Shown piece after piece: positions 52,133 through 54,166 of a DNA stretch of 54,166 nucleotides. A model generated the notes under the pieces. It did not search any database. It was not told the origin of the DNA and saw only the letters and a list, made by a program, of their open reading frames with translations. Positions within the stretch are counted from its first letter, which is position 1. Each line of letters starts with the position of its first letter. Location of the stretch: assembly GCA_004555245.1 (NCBI GenBank), contig SFIS01000035.1, positions 1 to 54,166 of the forward strand. The letters run 5' to 3'. The stretch comes from Bacteroidales bacterium. GTDB taxonomy: Bacteria > Bacteroidota > Bacteroidia > Bacteroidales > Bacteroidaceae. The position numbers and the translations under genes were made by a program.

Positions 52133-52140
52133 TACCTTTG
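52133..52140 (+). promoter_or_regulatory. -7 box of the lrgAB unit
   Basis: TACCTTTG fits TAnnTTTG. The leader to the ATG at 52186 is about 40 bases. The -33 element is unclear. Confidence 0.5.
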
Positions 52141-52185
52141 CACCGTCAAAGAAAGAACAATACAACATTTTTTTTCAGGATAATC

Positions 52186-52563
52186 ATGGTAAGACAATGC
52201 TTTATACTGTTCGGTTGCCTGGCTTTGGGCGAACTGACAGTGCGTACAACGGGCGTGAAGCTGCCGTCAAGCATCATCGGCATGCTCCTGCTGACACTCT
52301 TGCTGAAGCTGAAGGTGATAAAACTGGAGTGGGTGCGAGGCCTGACAGACTTCCTCATCGCCAATCTCGGCTTCTTCTTCGTGCCGCCCGGCGTAGCCCT
52401 CATGCTCTATTTCGACCTTATCCGGGCAGAGATACTGCCCATCGCCCTGGCAACACTGCTGAGCACCGTCATAGTGCTGATAATCACGGGACACACGCAT
52501 CAGGCGGTGAGCAAGGGAGAAGACAAGATGCGCGAGAAGATACACACCAAGAAACAAGAATGA
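52186..52563 (+). CDS. lrgA: CidA/LrgA family membrane protein
   Basis: 125 residues from the ATG at 52186 (MVRQCFILFGCLALGELTVR); the frame opens far upstream but the preceding codons are repeat sequence and the promoter box lies at 52133. Four hydrophobic helices are visible, with the family signature KLPSSIIGMLLLTLLLKLKV and FLIANLGFFFVPPGVALMLY. CidA/LrgA proteins are holin-like and act with LrgB in control of murein hydrolase activity or metabolite export (family knowledge). The lrgB gene starts 1 base after its stop. Confidence 0.93.
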   Translation: MVRQCFILFGCLALGELTVRTTGVKLPSSIIGMLLLTLLLKLKVIKLEWVRGLTDFLIANLGFFFVPPGVALMLYFDLIRAEILPIALATLLSTVIVLIITGHTHQAVSKGEDKMREKIHTKKQE

Positions 52564-52564
52564 C

Positions 52565-53266
52565 ATGACACAGGATATCATCAGCAACGAATATTTCATG
52601 CTCGCCCTCACCTTCGGCGTCTATTATGCCGCCAAGGTCATACAGCGCCGTCTCAAGTCGGTGCTCTTCAATCCGATTCTTGTAGCCGTCGCCGTCATCA
52701 TCATCTTCCTGCTCGCGGCGGACATCCCCTACGAGACCTATCATGAGGGGGCGAAGATGATAGAGTTCTGGCTGAAGCCCGCCGTTGTAGCCCTCGGCGT
52801 ACCGCTCTATCTGCAGCTCTCTTCCATCCGACACCAGTTCCTGCCCATCCTGGCATCCCAGATGACGGGGTGTGTCGCAGGCATCGTGAGTGTGGTGGTC
52901 ATAGCGAAGCTGCTGGGCGCATCCGATGCCGTCATCATGTCGCTCGCAAGCAAGTCGGTCACCACCCCCATCGCCATGGAGGTGACACAGGTGCTGGGCG
53001 GCATACCGTCGCTCACGTCAGCCATCGTAGTGATAACGGGGCTCCTCGGCGCCGTCATAGGATTCAAGACACTGTCCGTGGGACATGTCCATAACCCCAT
53101 GGCTCTCGGGCTGTCCTTGGGCGCAGCCTCCCACGCCCTCGGCACATCAGCCGCCATGGACCGCGACCGGACAGTGGGAGCCTACGCCAGTCTGGGGCTC
53201 ACCCTCAACGGCATCCTCACCGCCATCCTCACACCGACGGTGACAGACATCATCAGCACTTTCTGA
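52565..53266 (+). CDS. lrgB: LrgB/CidB family membrane protein
   Basis: 233 residues with about six to seven hydrophobic helices. Family hallmarks are FWLKPAVVALGVPLYLQLSS, then LASKSVTTPIAMEVTQVLGG and HALGTSAAMDRDRTVGAYAS. It pairs with LrgA, which ends 1 base upstream. In Bacteroidales and plants LrgAB-type pairs have been tied to export of organic acids such as glycolate or pyruvate as well as to lysis control (family knowledge). Confidence 0.95.
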   Translation: MTQDIISNEYFMLALTFGVYYAAKVIQRRLKSVLFNPILVAVAVIIIFLLAADIPYETYHEGAKMIEFWLKPAVVALGVPLYLQLSSIRHQFLPILASQMTGCVAGIVSVVVIAKLLGASDAVIMSLASKSVTTPIAMEVTQVLGGIPSLTSAIVVITGLLGAVIGFKTLSVGHVHNPMALGLSLGAASHALGTSAAMDRDRTVGAYASLGLTLNGILTAILTPTVTDIISTF

Positions 53267-53491
53267 CGCCGACTTTTTTTGACACGTAAAAGGGTCATGC
53301 CACAAAAGCTGCGGCGGGTCGCTGCAGAACCGCCCGGCGTAATACCCGGGTGTCGCCCTCACGCCATGTCATGTCCCTGCTTCCCTGATGGCAGACCGCC
53401 CCGTTGCGTCCTCGACCGTCAGGGTTTCTTCTGCCGTCCGGGGAATTGTGGCGCACTGTTTTTTTCAGACAGAATCATCGGCTGCAAAAAA

Positions 53492-53854
53492 TCATAAAAC
53501 CCTCTTCACTCCCGGCAACAGGCGCAACAGCCATGTGAGGGCGAATGACAGAACGGTTGTGACAACGCCGACGAACACGAACTTGCCAAAAGCACCCATC
53601 CACACGCCGTCGAACACATTCTGGATACAGATCATCAACGGCAAATGGACAATGTAGGCTCCATAGCTCTGAGCCGAGAGCCACGAGAGGGTTTTGTTGC
53701 TCGTATTTACTTTCCTCAAATCTGCAACTACGCGCCTAATATGATACAGAAGCGAAAAGAAATCTGCATCGTTAGTAAAAAGGGGGCACAGTGCATCGAA
53801 TGGCACCATAAAGACATATAAATGCCCCTTACCCCACAATGCGACTTGAGGCAA
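53492..53854 (-). pseudogene. Acyltransferase_3 C-terminal remnant, truncated by an insertion sequence
   Basis: The open frame has 120 codons, but only about 74 look like an acyltransferase: NTSNKTLSWLSAQSYGAYIV, then HLPLMICIQNVFDGVWMGAF and a final helix GVVTTVLSFALTWLLRLL. These match the last two helices of acyltransferase_3 membrane proteins. Upstream of about 53716 the codons change character (CPLFTNDADFF, RRVVADL) and the DNA becomes AT-richer, so that part is probably the end of the neighbouring insertion sequence. The rest of the gene must lie beyond the transposase, outside the window, or be lost. Confidence 0.7.
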
Positions 53855-54166
53855 TACGCAGTATCATGACCATAAGTTGTCGGTGTTATCCGAAGTCGGT
53901 CTGGAAAACCTCAGCATAAGCGTTGTTACAGGTGTATATATTCAGCACATTGATGTCTTAATCCACTTGGCTGGTACTGAGATAAACCTGAAGACGAACG
54001 CCTTGATGCGACTTGTTACCTTTAGCCCGAACTTCGTCACGTCAAGCCTCTCCATGATGAATCTGTAGAAGTTGCGGATAAGTGCTGTAAGAAGAAGGAA
54101 CACCGTGTTCTCCGCCATAAATGATTTAGGGAGCCTGTCCCATCCGAAACCATTGTTCATATCGTC
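53720..54166 (-). mobile_element. Insertion sequence, right part only (cut by window edge)
   Basis: The block from the junction with the acyltransferase remnant (about 53716-53730) to the window edge holds the end of a transposase gene and about 220 bases of AT-rich sequence beyond its stop. The exact end is not resolved. Confidence 0.6.
53942..54166 (-). CDS. Transposase, C-terminal fragment (IS1380-like group)
   Basis: The frame is open to the window edge and encodes the last 74 residues: DDMNNGFGWDRLPKSFMAEN, then TVFLLLTALIRNFYRFIMER and FGLKVTSRIKAFVFRFISVP. This is the conserved C-terminal segment of DDE transposases of the IS1380/IS4 type common in Bacteroidales, with the catalytic residues lying upstream outside the window. 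It probably inactivated the acyltransferase gene whose 3' part remains at 53492. Confidence 0.82.
   Translation of the reverse strand, partial: DDMNNGFGWDRLPKSFMAENTVFLLLTALIRNFYRFIMERLDVTKFGLKVTSRIKAFVFRFISVPAKWIKTSMC

Larger units (their letters stand above)
51214..52185. other. Long intergenic region before lrgA
   Basis: 972 bases without a convincing gene. It has GACAAC-type repeat fragments (about 51250 and 51960-52050), an isolated terminator hairpin at 51744-51798, the ATGTCAC hairpin repeat at 51930-51946, and the promoter box of lrgA at 52133-52140. Short frames on both strands (51363-51611 plus, 51474-51713 minus) have atypical composition and are not supported. Confidence 0.6.

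Overview
The window looks like a chromosomal segment of a Prevotella-like member of the Bacteroidales. Three things point that way: many starts are preceded by the Bacteroidetes promoter pattern (TTTG, 19-21 bases, TAnnTTTG); several secreted proteins end in the short YNxAGQR...NGKK tail common in Prevotella; and the families present (DUF4957, propeller/AraC sensor-regulators, succinate CoA-transferase, C10 and C1B peptidases, SDR of the KduD/gluconate 5-dehydrogenase type) are typical of that group. No rRNA, tRNA or CRISPR array was recognised.

Layout. 1-360 is the end of an AAA-ATPase/PD-(D/E)XK protein. 573-1992 (minus) holds a sugar-ketoisomerase-like cupin and an acyltransferase, divergent from a membrane propeller/AraC regulator (2274-5004, frameshifted). 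Then come a GH28 polygalacturonase, an M18 aminopeptidase, a thioredoxin-like protein, a DUF4957 secreted protein, a GxxExxY protein, a KduD-like dehydrogenase, an exported nicotinamidase-like lipoprotein, an OmpA-type lipoprotein, a PL1 pectate lyase, a C10 protease and a GH2 beta-galactosidase. 26188-28237 is an AAA-ATPase/nuclease-fold gene bounded by 30-base direct repeats. It is followed by a frameshifted acyltransferase, a zinc metallopeptidase, LuxS, a second PL1 lyase, an alpha/beta-hydrolase esterase and a PL1-CE8 (pectate lyase plus pectin methylesterase) fusion. 40622-44336 (minus) holds a broken DUF3108 gene, a C1B peptidase and a CoA-transferase. 44573-51213 holds cysS and a surface-glycan-type operon (GtrA, HisC/CobD-like PLP enzyme, nucleotidyltransferase, LicD, GT2, UroD-like methyltransferase). 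52186-53266 is an LrgAB pair. The window ends in a transposase fragment next to an acyltransferase remnant.

The dominant theme is pectin use: GH28, three PL1 modules, CE8, an esterase, a GH2 and a KduD-like enzyme are scattered over 35 kb, with a candidate local sensor-regulator but no SusC/SusD pair inside the window. PL1 lyases and CE8 would demethylate and cleave homogalacturonan outside the cell, GH28 would trim oligomers in the periplasm, and the KduD-like enzyme could act on the resulting diketo sugar.

The most unusual content lies between the genes. A family of composite repeats (core hairpin ACCAGCC-TTTA-GGCTGGT, arms of GACAACAGAGACAAC type, tails rich in CCCGCAAGCAAA) occurs five times, twice with about 30-40 bp terminal inverted repeats. 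Two copies in opposite orientation bracket the GxxExxY gene, and another lies between perfect 30-base direct repeats. A second hairpin family (ATGTCAC-nnn-GTGACAT) occurs three times. Four genes appear broken (regulator, two acyltransferases, DUF3108); some of these could be sequencing errors.
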